The translations under genes were made by a program, and so were the position numbers. DNA of 64,000 nucleotides from assembly GCA_007845485.1 (NCBI GenBank), contig SDRW01000002.1:62001-126000 (forward strand), read 5' to 3'. The first letter of the stretch is position 1, and every line of letters begins with the position of its first letter. The notes under the pieces were generated by a model. That model made no database searches, was not told the DNA's origin, and saw nothing but the letters and a program-made list of their open reading frames with translations. This document shows positions 49,664 to 58,568 of this stretch, one piece after another. The DNA is from TM7 phylum sp. oral taxon 348. GTDB taxonomy: Bacteria; Patescibacteriota; Saccharimonadia; Saccharimonadales; Saccharimonadaceae.

Positions 49664-50427
49664 CCTCTTTTTATTTCATGAACCATTATCAGCGTAGCAA
49701 TTGAGCTGCTCATATTCTCTGCTCCTGCCACTTTGTGCAGCTCCTGAATAAACGCTACCTCTTTCTTGGGCCACTCGTGGTAAGGCAAGGCTTCCCTCGC
49801 GTAGAAGCGTATTGCCGCATCACCATAGGGATATGTTGCAAGTTCATTTGTATAATCTGCAACAGTTGCCCGTGCAGTCCAGCTTCCGACTCTATGTATT
49901 TTCATAAGCTCATCTAATAGATCTGGCGCTTGAATCTTCTCCAACATATCGGCGTGTTCTAAGATAAATCGTGCTGCGTTCTTAAGCACATCTTTCTTGA
50001 AGCTCATTCCCATCCGCTGATATGTACTATCGGGAGTTTCCAAAACCTTCTGTGGACTAGGAAATAGATGGTAGTGTATACCACTTGTTAAGATGACCCT
50101 TTCCCCTACATATTCTGAAAAGATGCGATACATATTCTTTGCTTGACTAGCTCGTATTACCTGACGAATAATATTAGTGCCAATACAGTCCCATAAATTT
50201 GGGCACTGTATACGATAGATGTACGCCGCAGAAGGGCTATCTACAAGCTTATCATTCTTTTTAAATTCCATGTAGGATGCGTTACCCTCTAGTAAGGTAT
50301 GCTTGTCTTGAGATAGCACGGAGTATACTAATCCGTCAGCGGTTTCATGTGCACATATAAACGTTCCAGTTTCTGTCTTCACCCACGAATAGTGGTCGGT
50401 TAGATAGTACTTGCTGCTGTCTTTCAT
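49660..50427 (-). CDS. HhH-GPD DNA glycosylase, AlkA-like
   Basis: A 255-residue base-excision repair enzyme. The helix-hairpin-helix is LMKIHRVGSWTARATVADY and the catalytic Asp lies in YPYGDAAIRFYARE, as in AlkA/3-methyladenine glycosylases. No Cys cluster follows, so it is not an EndoIII-type protein. The N-terminal 90 residues resemble the AlkA beta domain. It converges on the previous gene with a 4-nt overlap. Confidence 0.8.
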   Translation of the reverse strand: MKDSSKYYLTDHYSWVKTETGTFICAHETADGLVYSVLSQDKHTLLEGNASYMEFKKNDKLVDSPSAAYIYRIQCPNLWDCIGTNIIRQVIRASQAKNMYRIFSEYVGERVILTSGIHYHLFPSPQKVLETPDSTYQRMGMSFKKDVLKNAARFILEHADMLEKIQAPDLLDELMKIHRVGSWTARATVADYTNELATYPYGDAAIRFYAREALPYHEWPKKEVAFIQELHKVAGAENMSSSIATLIMVHEIKRG

Positions 50428-50489
50428 GCTAAGCTTTTGTTGTATTTATATTTTTTAGATAATTTACCGCGTTATTTAGTCTGCCATGA

Positions 50490-51062
50490 TTAATTAATGA
50501 TACTTAAATTTCTAATACTCGTATCATAAGGAATCGTCCATAATTTACCATCAATATTTAGATTTTTGAGGAATGTATGCATTTGTCGCTGGATATCACC
50601 AGCGTTTGCGTCGTCTTCTGCCAGGACTTCCAATTCAATAAACAGCCCAAGCTTAGTTACTTCATCAATGCAAATCGTGTAATCTTTGGTTTTTGATTCA
50701 AGGCGGATTTTATCAACCGTAACGATTTCTTTCCAGCCTAGTACTGTGAGCATTTGGCGTGCCGCATTGCCATCGCTAACAGTAAACTCGTATTCATCAG
50801 ACACTAGTTTTGTCTGCCCCTCGACCTTCAGAGTCATCAAGCTTTGTTGCAGCTCACCAGTTTCCGGATTAAGAACATCGCGCACTCGCATAATCTTTGA
50901 GCCGGGAATGATAGGCGCGTCAACCTGTTCGGGAAGAAGGAATATAGTGTCGATCTGGTGTTTGCTTGAGATGGGTGCGATGAATTGGCTTTTTAGTATG
51001 GCGATGAGACTATCGCGAGTAATGTCAGATGATAGTTTGAATTTGGATTCGATTTCAATCAT
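50490..51062 (-). CDS. CYTH domain protein
   Basis: A 190-residue CYTH-fold enzyme (class IV adenylate cyclase / thiamine triphosphatase / triphosphate tunnel family). The start MIEIESKFKL holds the ExExK motif, and MRVRD, SLMTLKVEG, DEYEF, DKIRLES and ICIDEVTKLGLFIELEVL line the expected tunnel. These enzymes act on triphosphates such as thiamine triphosphate or inorganic triphosphate; which one is unknown. Confidence 0.85.
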   Translation of the reverse strand: MIEIESKFKLSSDITRDSLIAILKSQFIAPISSKHQIDTIFLLPEQVDAPIIPGSKIMRVRDVLNPETGELQQSLMTLKVEGQTKLVSDEYEFTVSDGNAARQMLTVLGWKEIVTVDKIRLESKTKDYTICIDEVTKLGLFIELEVLAEDDANAGDIQRQMHTFLKNLNIDGKLWTIPYDTSIRNLSIIN

Positions 51063-51139
51063 AAGTTATTGTTATTTGAGAATTAATTATATTTTAGCAG
51101 ATTTACATAATTAAGTAAGTCGCTAAATAGGTATTGATT

Positions 51140-51302
51140 CTGTAAATTAGCTTGATATAGAATTATACATGTTTTTCCCGAATCTATTGGGTTTGAAGCG
51201 TTTCATCTCGAAGACTGCAAATAACATATTAATAATGGTCGTGTCATAGGGTAACGGCATATGACGTCAATCTTCCAACTTGGAGAAGTCGATAAACTGT
51301 CC
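51140..51302 (+). repeat. Decayed third copy of cassette promoter, leader and GGAC hairpin
   Basis: GTAAATTAGCTTGAT near 51143 matches the promoter block of copy B. The piece TTGGGTTTGAAGCG near 51187 matches its leader. GGAGAAGTCGATAAACTGTCC at 51282-51302 matches the hairpin with one arm mutated. No small gene remains between them. This shows the block was present at least three times. Confidence 0.6.
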
Positions 51303-51332
51303 ATATTCTCTGTGATAATATAATAGATGACG

Positions 51333-51659
51333 ATGCAACGAATCCTTATCTGTAAACAAGCTGCTTCGCCTATTGAGGCGCATATCTATGAGCATCTAGC
51401 GATGACTAAATTAAAGCAGACCATGCAACAATCTGGATTATTACGGCAAACGTCCTAAACCGTTTCTCTGATTATATCTCGTCGCTATCCTACACGAATA
51501 ATCCATGCGCGACGCCAGACAGTTGCCAGATTGCGCGAGAATTCGGAATAATCATCGGCGCGGCAGGTTGGGAGAAACTTGCTACCACAGAAAATATAGC
51601 AAAAGCTTTGAAGGCAACGCATATCACTCTCCTTTATAAAAACAATATAACTAATTCTA
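51333..51659 (+). pseudogene. Deleted copy of an HxxEH gene
   Basis: The first 40 codons are nearly identical to those of the gene at 62199 (RILICKQAASPIEAHIYEH). After GLLRQ the sequence jumps to a C-terminal part of another paralogue (FSDYISSLSYTNNPCATPDS and REFGIIIGAAGWEKLA), in another frame. The C-terminal piece resembles the end of the gene at 63114. A recombination between tandem copies is the simplest cause. TATAAT lies at 51319-51324, as for a leaderless gene. Confidence 0.8.
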
Positions 51660-51845
51660 TTAGTTGTCATATAAATTAGGTTTATAGGTTTAGTTATTTG
51701 TACTTCAAGCTGTCTAGTAGAATGAGTTATAATCAAAGTAGTAAAATTTTTACAAAGAATTACATTGATAAATATTTACTCCCAGTATGAAGGAGGTATT
51801 CACTACAATTTCCCTGTGCCCCTTGATATTCCCGTGAATGACAAT

Positions 51846-53099
51846 TTAATTTTTATTTGAGTTGTTGTACTTACTAATTGTTTGTATATATATATCTATA
51901 TAAGATTTAGCGGTTGCTTGGGGTGATAATTCACTAAAGACACTTTTTGTGCCAGTAGCGAGTTTTTTATGGAAATGTGGCTTGGCGATCTGTGTCATAC
52001 CTTCTGCAAGACCAGTAATACTAGGATCTACTAGCAAACTATTAGAATTATTCAATCCAACATCAAGTCGGTCATCGCAATATATAATTGGTAGTCCAAC
52101 TACAAGTGACTCTGGTATGACTATCGGTTGATTATCGAATCTATATGACGCCAGAACAAATATATCAGCATCGCGTAGGAGTTGAACTATCTCTTTTCTA
52201 TTACTAATATGACCAGTAAATATAATATTAGGCGAATTTTCAGCAAGATGTATTAATCTTTTATATTCTGCTCCATCGCCAACTATATACAATTCGCTAT
52301 TTGGAATAGTGGCTTGTTTAAAGGCTTTGATTATAACGTCTAAGCGTTTTTCTTTAACGAGTCTACTAATACTAATAAAACGAATTTTGTTATCAGAGCG
52401 TTGGCGTTTTATAGCTTTAGTGTAAGCTTCAAAAGTGCGATTATAGCCTGTCGGTATAATAGCTCCAGGAAGATCAATATTTGCGCATACCTCCCTTATG
52501 TAGTTGAACATGTAGTGGGATGGTGTTGTTGAATAATTTACTGCGCGGGCGATTATGGCTTGAGTGTGCCAATCAAACCGCCCAATTCGGCTTTCTTTGG
52601 AAAGCTGCATAGATGCTTTATGGTGTGTGATATTTAAATACCTTTTATGAATATGTGCAATAATCAGTGCATAAATTCGAAATCCAATACTAGCGAAGAA
52701 GGTTGACACTATCATGGTGTGCGACCCAGCTATATTAGTATGGAACGTGTGTATGTGCGGAATGTTTTGGATTTTAGATATTTTTGCGGCGAGCAATAGT
52801 GCTCCAGTGTCGGTTTGACTGTGAACTATATCAAAAGAGTGCTTTCGGCTAATATCTTTAGCTGATTTCCATGAAGCACATAAAATTCGCGTATGGAGTG
52901 GTAATCCTGGAAATTTTATTGATTTTACTGGAATAATCCGGATATTACTTGGTGCTTCAAGGTCTGTACGTGGTGCTATTAGGGTAATATTATGACCGAT
53001 CTTTGATAATTCTTCTATTTGAGTCTGAACTGATCTACTTACGCCACTTGAAGAGGGAAATTTATCATCTAAAACGATAGCTATAGATAGAGATCTCAT
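51846..53099 (-). CDS. Family 4 glycosyltransferase
   Basis: A 417-residue GT-B glycosyltransferase with N-terminal acceptor domain (SSGVSRSVQTQIEEL, HSQTDTGALLLA, HIHTFHTN) and C-terminal donor domain (ISISRLVKEKRLDVIIKAFK, VGDGAEYKRL, and the EX7E region IVIPESLVVGLPII). It would add a sugar to a lipid or surface polysaccharide. The ATG at 53099 is chosen because TATACT ends 7 nt before it; a start 8 codons upstream would lie inside that promoter. Confidence 0.85.
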   Translation of the reverse strand: MRSLSIAIVLDDKFPSSSGVSRSVQTQIEELSKIGHNITLIAPRTDLEAPSNIRIIPVKSIKFPGLPLHTRILCASWKSAKDISRKHSFDIVHSQTDTGALLLAAKISKIQNIPHIHTFHTNIAGSHTMIVSTFFASIGFRIYALIIAHIHKRYLNITHHKASMQLSKESRIGRFDWHTQAIIARAVNYSTTPSHYMFNYIREVCANIDLPGAIIPTGYNRTFEAYTKAIKRQRSDNKIRFISISRLVKEKRLDVIIKAFKQATIPNSELYIVGDGAEYKRLIHLAENSPNIIFTGHISNRKEIVQLLRDADIFVLASYRFDNQPIVIPESLVVGLPIIYCDDRLDVGLNNSNSLLVDPSITGLAEGMTQIAKPHFHKKLATGTKSVFSELSPQATAKSYIDIYIQTISKYNNSNKN

Positions 53100-53217
53100 G
53101 GGTACAAGTATACCAGATGTCAATAATAATTTCCTAGGATTATGAATGTGTTATTATTATTTTATACTAGCGATGATGGATTATTTTGATCCAATAAATT
53201 AGAGTGAAGAATTAAAA

Positions 53218-53379
53218 TGGATTTCTTGTAAATTTAAATTTGAATTTACATATCTAATTAAGCAATAATATAATAACCATTATCTAGAGTTTTGCTTTAG
53301 CGAGGATGTAGATGACGTTTTCTTCATACCAGACTCAAATAATTATTATAAGATACTATTTAGTCGTGACGGGATATAA
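53218..53379 (+). pseudogene. Relic of a paralogue of the gene at 47773
   Basis: A 53-codon frame with one internal stop reads KFKFEFTYLIKQ*YNNHYLEF and then EDVDDVFFIPDSNNYY. This aligns with GFEFEFIHLIKPYANDQHIEI and NMDEMFSVPDPDSYF of the 127-residue protein at 47773. No start or ribosome site remains. It marks another decayed cassette member between 53.1 and 53.4 kb. Confidence 0.65.
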
Positions 53380-53418
53380 GTTTAATTAGTATCTTTGTAG
53401 CCACCTAGATAAGACCTT

Positions 53419-53736
53419 ATGAAAGATAAAATTACAAATTTTGAATTTATAACAAAATTTAGCAATGATTTAGGTGTAGATTTTTTCGCAAAATATCTAC
53501 CTCTGCTTATGCTGGACTGGGCGCTAAATATAGACGAAATACAGCTTGAAAATGTTCGAGAAGAACATTCAAAAACCAAGCGTAAAATAGATAATGTGAT
53601 ATATTATATAAATTATTCATTATCTAAAATCAAGTCCGGTCTTGGTAGACCAGCAAATGATGACTTAGAAGAATATTCTCTATTTGTTGAGAGGAATTTT
53701 ATAGATGAAAAAGATAAATCAACCCGAAAGGCATAA
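53419..53736 (+). CDS. Small hypothetical helical protein
   Basis: A 105-residue protein with long amphipathic helices (LENVREEHSKTKRKIDNVIYYI). No family recognised. Its 3' end overlaps the start of a broken hydrolase-like gene by about 30 nt, so the two were probably an operon. A real but possibly decaying gene. Confidence 0.5.
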   Translation: MKDKITNFEFITKFSNDLGVDFFAKYLPLLMLDWALNIDEIQLENVREEHSKTKRKIDNVIYYINYSLSKIKSGLGRPANDDLEEYSLFVERNFIDEKDKSTRKA

Positions 53737-54393
53737 ATATAACTATTTGTTTCTTCCTGGATTACCAGGGAAGATTAAGAGATTTAGTTTTTTGATGATA
53801 TTACAGACACAGGGGGTAAAATATATTGGTTACAATATTCTGGAACATATAATAATATTGGGATTGACAAGTTCACTATAGATTCTAGTATCCATGATAT
53901 AAAGGAGTCTTTAGATCGGCTTTCAAAGGAAGGTCTTCCTATACTAGTAATTGCTTACTCCTAATTCTACATATTTAGTAAATCTAGTAGATTTCAGTGA
54001 CTATCCGCTAGTATTCGGTATGTCTCTATTCTCTCCTATACACGGTCTATCTAGTGGATATATAAGGGAAGACTTTATAAAAACCATTAAACAATTAGTA
54101 GATGATAATAAAATCGATAGCGATCTTTCTTATTGGGAATATTATATAGAAAACACAATACCTACCAACTTTAATGACAATTTTAGACGCCTGTCTAATT
54201 ACAACTTTCCTGTTATGATAGCTTATACACAAAGTGATACGGTCATAAAGGCGGAAGTTTTATACAGGGAATTAGACCGATTTTGCGAAGGTGCCAATAG
54301 CAATAAATTACTAATTTTTGTCAACCTTTTGGGTGTCATCGCATAGATAATTATTATAGCGATAACATAAGTGTATTCTTTAAATCTCTCTAG
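53705..54393 (+). pseudogene. Multiply frameshifted alpha/beta hydrolase-like gene
   Basis: Pieces in changing frames join into one plausible hydrolase: YLFLPGLPGKIKRF, then WLQYSGTYNNIGIDKF, then GLPILVIAYS (possible nucleophile elbow), then TYLVNLVDFSDYPLVFG, and a C-terminal CHRIDNYY that could carry the catalytic His. Breaks lie in a T-run near 53790, near 53960 and near 54320. No single frame gives a full product. The family call is tentative. Confidence 0.5.
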
Positions 54394-54690
54394 TACTTTA
54401 TCAAGTTAATCATTTATCGCAAAGTAGCTAATAATATTACTACTTAGTTTATCTATATTGCAAGGAAGATTACTGGTAAATACATACTTTGCCGAAATGT
54501 CTGGTAATAAAATAGCTATATACGATGATATATTTGTCGTTTTTGTGGGTGATAATAAAACTCTCCCTACTACTTAGCACTATGCTAGTGCAAACGCACT
54601 CGCCTGAGGATAAAAAGACAAAAATCAGTAACGTGGTTATAGATGGTATTTCTATTCACACACACGAATATACCCCCTAGAAATAATAAG
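54394..54690 (+). other. Decayed coding-like sequence before the OLD gene
   Basis: Short frames such as LLVNTYFAEMSGNKIAIYDD and TKISNVVIDGISIH look like protein but are broken by stops and frameshifts and lack starts. I cannot name the source gene. Confidence 0.3.
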
Positions 54691-54711
54691 ATACCCTATT
54701 GCTTATAATTG

Positions 54712-56580
54712 TTAATGCGTCGAATCACCATCTTTATTTGCAATTAAACCTATGATTTTACAAATTTCTTTCGCTTTCTCGTCATCGCTGTTTAGAAAAT
54801 TGTCCATCTCATTTTCACAAAAATCAATTACATGATCAATTCCTTTTTCCTTTCCAGTATACTGTTCGATGGCTCCTTTCTTTAGGTAAAACTCGTCGGA
54901 TGAATATCTTAACTCTATTTGCTCATCTAGGTCAGGGCGGTCTCTTCTATATCTGATAATTCCTGCTTCTCCACTATTTCTGAATGATACGGCATTTCTG
55001 CGTCCATAAAAATCTTCCCCTGTAGCATCTAAATCCTTAATTACATATACCTTTAGCCCAAAAGATTTAAAGAAGGACTTAAATGAGGATATGCTGTCTT
55101 TTCCGCGTACCCCATATACAGTAATATTTTGACTGAGATCTGGTTGTAGTTTCTTTATGGCAACTCTAAAAAAATACTCATCATCCTGACCTTCAACCAG
55201 CAATACTCTATCCAGAAATAGTACTCGAGCTGCCCAAGTATTGTTTAGGATTTCTATCAGCTTTTTTTGATCTTCCCTAATATCGGGAGTACACACCACG
55301 GAATTACGCTCTTCGTTTAGTGAGAATCGTTTGACATGTCCTATTGTCTTGTTGCTTATAAATCCTTCCGAATGAGTTACGATGATATATTGTACACCCT
55401 GCTCCTTCGCTAGTTTTTCGAGTATTTTAAGATATTCAAATTGAAATTGGTAGTGTAAATGAATCTCTGGCTCATCAATAATAATAAGACCACCATTTAC
55501 ATCATCTCGACCGTACGCCTCAAATATCAAGTGTATAATCGATTTTTGTCCAGCACTAAGACTGTTAATATCTCCTAGGTCTCGGTTATTTTTTGTATCG
55601 TAAAACCTAAATTCGTATGACCAAGTTCTTAAGTCCGTGAGTTCTATATAGAATTTTAAATTCAATAATTCAAGCTTGTCATTTATGTCATCAACCATCT
55701 CCAATCTATTTACGGCATCTTTGGCTTCATCAATATCCTTTTTGCCTTTTAAAAAATTAAGATATTCCTCGCCAAGCTTGAGCTTTACAATATTGAATAT
55801 AGCTGGCTCACTACCAGATTGATCATGATTACTGCGATAAGAAGAATCGCGCCTAATTGCTCGCAATTGACTTACTGGATTGGACTGCAAAGAGGTTTGT
55901 AGAGAGAAAGTATTATAATTACGAAAAGCAGACAACATAGAAAATGTACTTCCAAGAGGTTTTACATGGTCGGCATGTTTATTATTATGTATCGCTATAG
56001 CTTCGTTGATAGCCTGGTAGTATTCTAGATAAAATTGTACGGAATCTGGCGTGGAATCAGTATATTTTACATCGTATGTGCTTTTTTCATAATTAAAGAT
56101 AATATCTATAACAATTTTTATATCGCCATTTATAGGCCTAAAATCTATGGGAAATTTTATATAAGAATACTCCTCAAATATATTTTTTATATGAGTGTAA
56201 TTATTTGCTATATGGCTCATGTTAGCGTTATCAATATCATCAAGTGTAAATGATATTCTTATTCTCTGTATTTCCGATTCCGAATTCCAATTAGGCTGGA
56301 GCCGAAGACCTGAAATATTATTAGATCGATCATCTATTATGAGGGAGCCTCTTCGAGCTTCACCTAGCAACGAAAAATTATAATCCCTAACCTCACAATA
56401 CTTAAATAGGACTCTTGTGAATACAAAATTCATAGCCTCTAAAGCTGTTGACTTGCCCGATCCGTTCCCTCCAATAATAATATTAAGATTTGGGTCAAAT
56501 TCAATCTTAAAGGCGTTATTTATGTCCTCCTCATATTTGAAGCTTAGGATGTTCGATAATTGTAAATAATTAACTCTCAT
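54712..56580 (-). CDS. OLD-family ATPase/TOPRIM nuclease
   Basis: A 622-residue protein. The N-terminal ABC-type ATPase has GGNGSGKSTALEA, signature LSAGQKSII, and Walker B GLIIIDEPEIHLH followed by the His switch VTHSEGF. The C-terminal TOPRIM domain has VLLVEGQDDEYFF and VIKDLDATGED. This is the class 1 OLD nuclease layout, also seen in GajA of the Gabija defence system. No GajB-type helicase is adjacent, so it may act alone. The codons are AT-rich and the gene has decayed neighbours, fitting a mobile defence gene. Confidence 0.85.
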   Translation of the reverse strand: MRVNYLQLSNILSFKYEEDINNAFKIEFDPNLNIIIGGNGSGKSTALEAMNFVFTRVLFKYCEVRDYNFSLLGEARRGSLIIDDRSNNISGLRLQPNWNSESEIQRIRISFTLDDIDNANMSHIANNYTHIKNIFEEYSYIKFPIDFRPINGDIKIVIDIIFNYEKSTYDVKYTDSTPDSVQFYLEYYQAINEAIAIHNNKHADHVKPLGSTFSMLSAFRNYNTFSLQTSLQSNPVSQLRAIRRDSSYRSNHDQSGSEPAIFNIVKLKLGEEYLNFLKGKKDIDEAKDAVNRLEMVDDINDKLELLNLKFYIELTDLRTWSYEFRFYDTKNNRDLGDINSLSAGQKSIIHLIFEAYGRDDVNGGLIIIDEPEIHLHYQFQFEYLKILEKLAKEQGVQYIIVTHSEGFISNKTIGHVKRFSLNEERNSVVCTPDIREDQKKLIEILNNTWAARVLFLDRVLLVEGQDDEYFFRVAIKKLQPDLSQNITVYGVRGKDSISSFKSFFKSFGLKVYVIKDLDATGEDFYGRRNAVSFRNSGEAGIIRYRRDRPDLDEQIELRYSSDEFYLKKGAIEQYTGKEKGIDHVIDFCENEMDNFLNSDDEKAKEICKIIGLIANKDGDSTH

Positions 56581-56682
56581 ATGCTAATTATTATACACTT
56601 ACCAATCCTGCTTTGGATTCGGAGCTATAAAATATAGCTCTTTCGAGCTATATTAAAAATGTGTATTTTTTGGAAGCTATTT

Positions 56683-57312
56683 TTATGCTTTCAGTTTCTT
56701 ATCCTTCAGCTTCAACACCACATCCGCCTCTTTAGCCAGCTGTTTGCTGTGAGTTACGACGATGACGCATTTGTCGTTTTCGTGGGCGGCTTGGCGCAGG
56801 ATATCGATGATGTCGGCAGCGGTAGTTTCGTCCAGATTACCGGTCGGCTCGTCCGCCAAGATAATCGGTGCATGCGAGACGAGGGCTCGGCCGATCGCCA
56901 CGCGCTGCTGCTGTCCGCCGGAAAGTTTCATGACATTACGGTGAATGTGATCGTCATCCAGACCCATGGAGTGCAGCGTTTCGTTGGTGGCCTTGGCATT
57001 AACCAATTTCAAGTTTTCCAGCGGCGTCAGATAATCAATTAGATTATAATTCTGAAACACTAGCGAGATATTGTGCTTGCGATGGTGCGAATAACCCTGC
57101 TCGGCGATGTCTTCGTCGTCGAACAAAATCTGCCCGCCAGTCGGCGTGTCTAGTCCCGCTAGCAGCCCCAGCAGGGTTGATTTACCAGCGCCAGAACTAC
57201 CGACGATGGCGTAGAACTTGCCCTTTTCAAATTGATAATTGATGCCGTTCAGCACATTGCTGGTGCCATCGGCGTATGAGTAGATAATATCGCGTAAAGT
57301 AAGTATTGACAT
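56683..57312 (-). CDS. ABC exporter ATPase, LolD/MacB type
   Basis: A 209-residue ATPase with Walker [12 protein letters not shown], signature [16 protein letters not shown], and Walker [12 protein letters not shown]. This signature belongs to mechanotransmission ABC systems that pair with FtsX-type permeases. It is the last gene of a minus-strand operon with two such permeases. The operon is visibly richer in G+C than the OLD gene next to it. Confidence 0.92.
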   Translation of the reverse strand: MSILTLRDIIYSYADGTSNVLNGINYQFEKGKFYAIVGSSGAGKSTLLGLLAGLDTPTGGQILFDDEDIAEQGYSHHRKHNISLVFQNYNLIDYLTPLENLKLVNAKATNETLHSMGLDDDHIHRNVMKLSGGQQQRVAIGRALVSHAPIILADEPTGNLDETTAADIIDILRQAAHENDKCVIVVTHSKQLAKEADVVLKLKDKKLKA

Positions 57313-57320
57313 AATAACTC

Positions 57321-58562
57321 CTAACTTAATTTTGCTAAAATTTGCTTTGGTGATTGGCGCATGATTGGCGCGGTGGCAGCGATGGCTGATAGTAGAACGA
57401 CCATGTAGCCGAAGGCTAAAGCCTGCAGATAGGTCGCCGGTGGCGCGGCCTGCACCACAGTCTTTTCTAGGCGCTGGCTTTGATCGGTTTGTGCTGTGAG
57501 GGCGGTAGAAATCTGCGACGAGGCGACCGAACCGACACCGAGCGCGAACACCGAACTGACTGCGGCGATGATAGCTAATTCCGCCAAGAATTGCCCGATA
57601 ATCTGCCGCTTTGACGTGCCGATAGATAGCAAGATGCCAATTTCATGCAAGCGGCCGCGCACCCAGAACACCAGCACCAGCGACAGCACCGCCAGCCCCG
57701 CCGCGGCTGCGCCAATGGTGGCAATCGTCAAAATGTTTTGAATGCCAGCGATGTTTTGGAGAACCCCAGCAAATACCGCCCCGTTGTCAGTTAGGCTGAA
57801 TTTTTGCCAATCGACGTTTGGTAGGCTTTTGACGCGGTCTGTTAGCGACTTCAGCTGATGCGGATTTTCGGCGAAATATGTCGCCCGCGTCAACTGCTGG
57901 CTACCCGTCAGCTGCTGCGCCGCAGCCAAGTTGGTAATGAGATGATTCTCCGCCATGTCGGACTGCAAGACCGCTGGCTTTTCACCTTTGCCGCTGAAGA
58001 TGCCCATGATAGTCACCGTCACCCGCCGCCCGTCTTTGGTGATGTCCAGCTTGTCGCCTGGCTTGATGTTATTTTTCTCGGCGAACGTTTTGTGAATCAG
58101 GGCCGCGTTTTGATCGTTCGCCGTTAGGTGCTTGCCCTGCTCCAGCTGGTAAAATTTACCGGTGAACTCGCCGAGCAGATTACTCTCTGTCGCGCCCGTC
58201 ACTTTTGCCTCGCCAGCGATTCCAGAGTCCAGCTGCACGCCGCTACCCGCTACGTCAACCAATTGTTTGCCTGGCAGTCCCGCGGTGGTTTCTGCCTGGA
58301 AATTGTGTGCTTTGACCTTGTCCAGGCGCTGCACCCGCTGCGCGATGTCCATCGGCACCTCGCCCGATGGCTGCTTGCTAGCGATACTAAAGCCAGCGCG
58401 GATGTTACGCTCGACCGATTGCTTCAGCTGCGCCATCGTCTGCTGCACCGTCAGCGTGCCGATGAGCAGCGTGAAAATCAGCGTCATGATCAGGGCGATG
58501 GTCAGGCTGCGACGCCGCCGCCGCGCCACAGCCGTCCAGGCTCGTTTGATAATCGTCATCAT
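57321..58562 (-). CDS. FtsX/MacB-type ABC permease
   Basis: A 413-residue permease: one N-terminal membrane span (SLTIALIMTLIFTLLIGTL), a 230-residue extracytoplasmic domain, then three C-terminal spans beginning LTIATIGAAAAGLAVLSLVLVFWV. The loop RGRLHEIGILLSIGTSKRQII is the coupling motif of this family. A second, related permease follows upstream, so the exporter is probably a heterodimer. The substrate may be a peptide or lipid. Confidence 0.88.
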   Translation of the reverse strand: MMTIIKRAWTAVARRRRRSLTIALIMTLIFTLLIGTLTVQQTMAQLKQSVERNIRAGFSIASKQPSGEVPMDIAQRVQRLDKVKAHNFQAETTAGLPGKQLVDVAGSGVQLDSGIAGEAKVTGATESNLLGEFTGKFYQLEQGKHLTANDQNAALIHKTFAEKNNIKPGDKLDITKDGRRVTVTIMGIFSGKGEKPAVLQSDMAENHLITNLAAAQQLTGSQQLTRATYFAENPHQLKSLTDRVKSLPNVDWQKFSLTDNGAVFAGVLQNIAGIQNILTIATIGAAAAGLAVLSLVLVFWVRGRLHEIGILLSIGTSKRQIIGQFLAELAIIAAVSSVFALGVGSVASSQISTALTAQTDQSQRLEKTVVQAAPPATYLQALAFGYMVVLLSAIAATAPIMRQSPKQILAKLS

Positions 58563-58568
58563 TCGCCC

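Noticed and set aside
51485-51736. 83-codon minus-strand frame
   Set aside because: Lies antisense to the HxxEH relic and has no ribosome site.
54712-56580. Complete Gabija system
   Set aside because: The OLD nuclease is present but no GajB helicase is adjacent.
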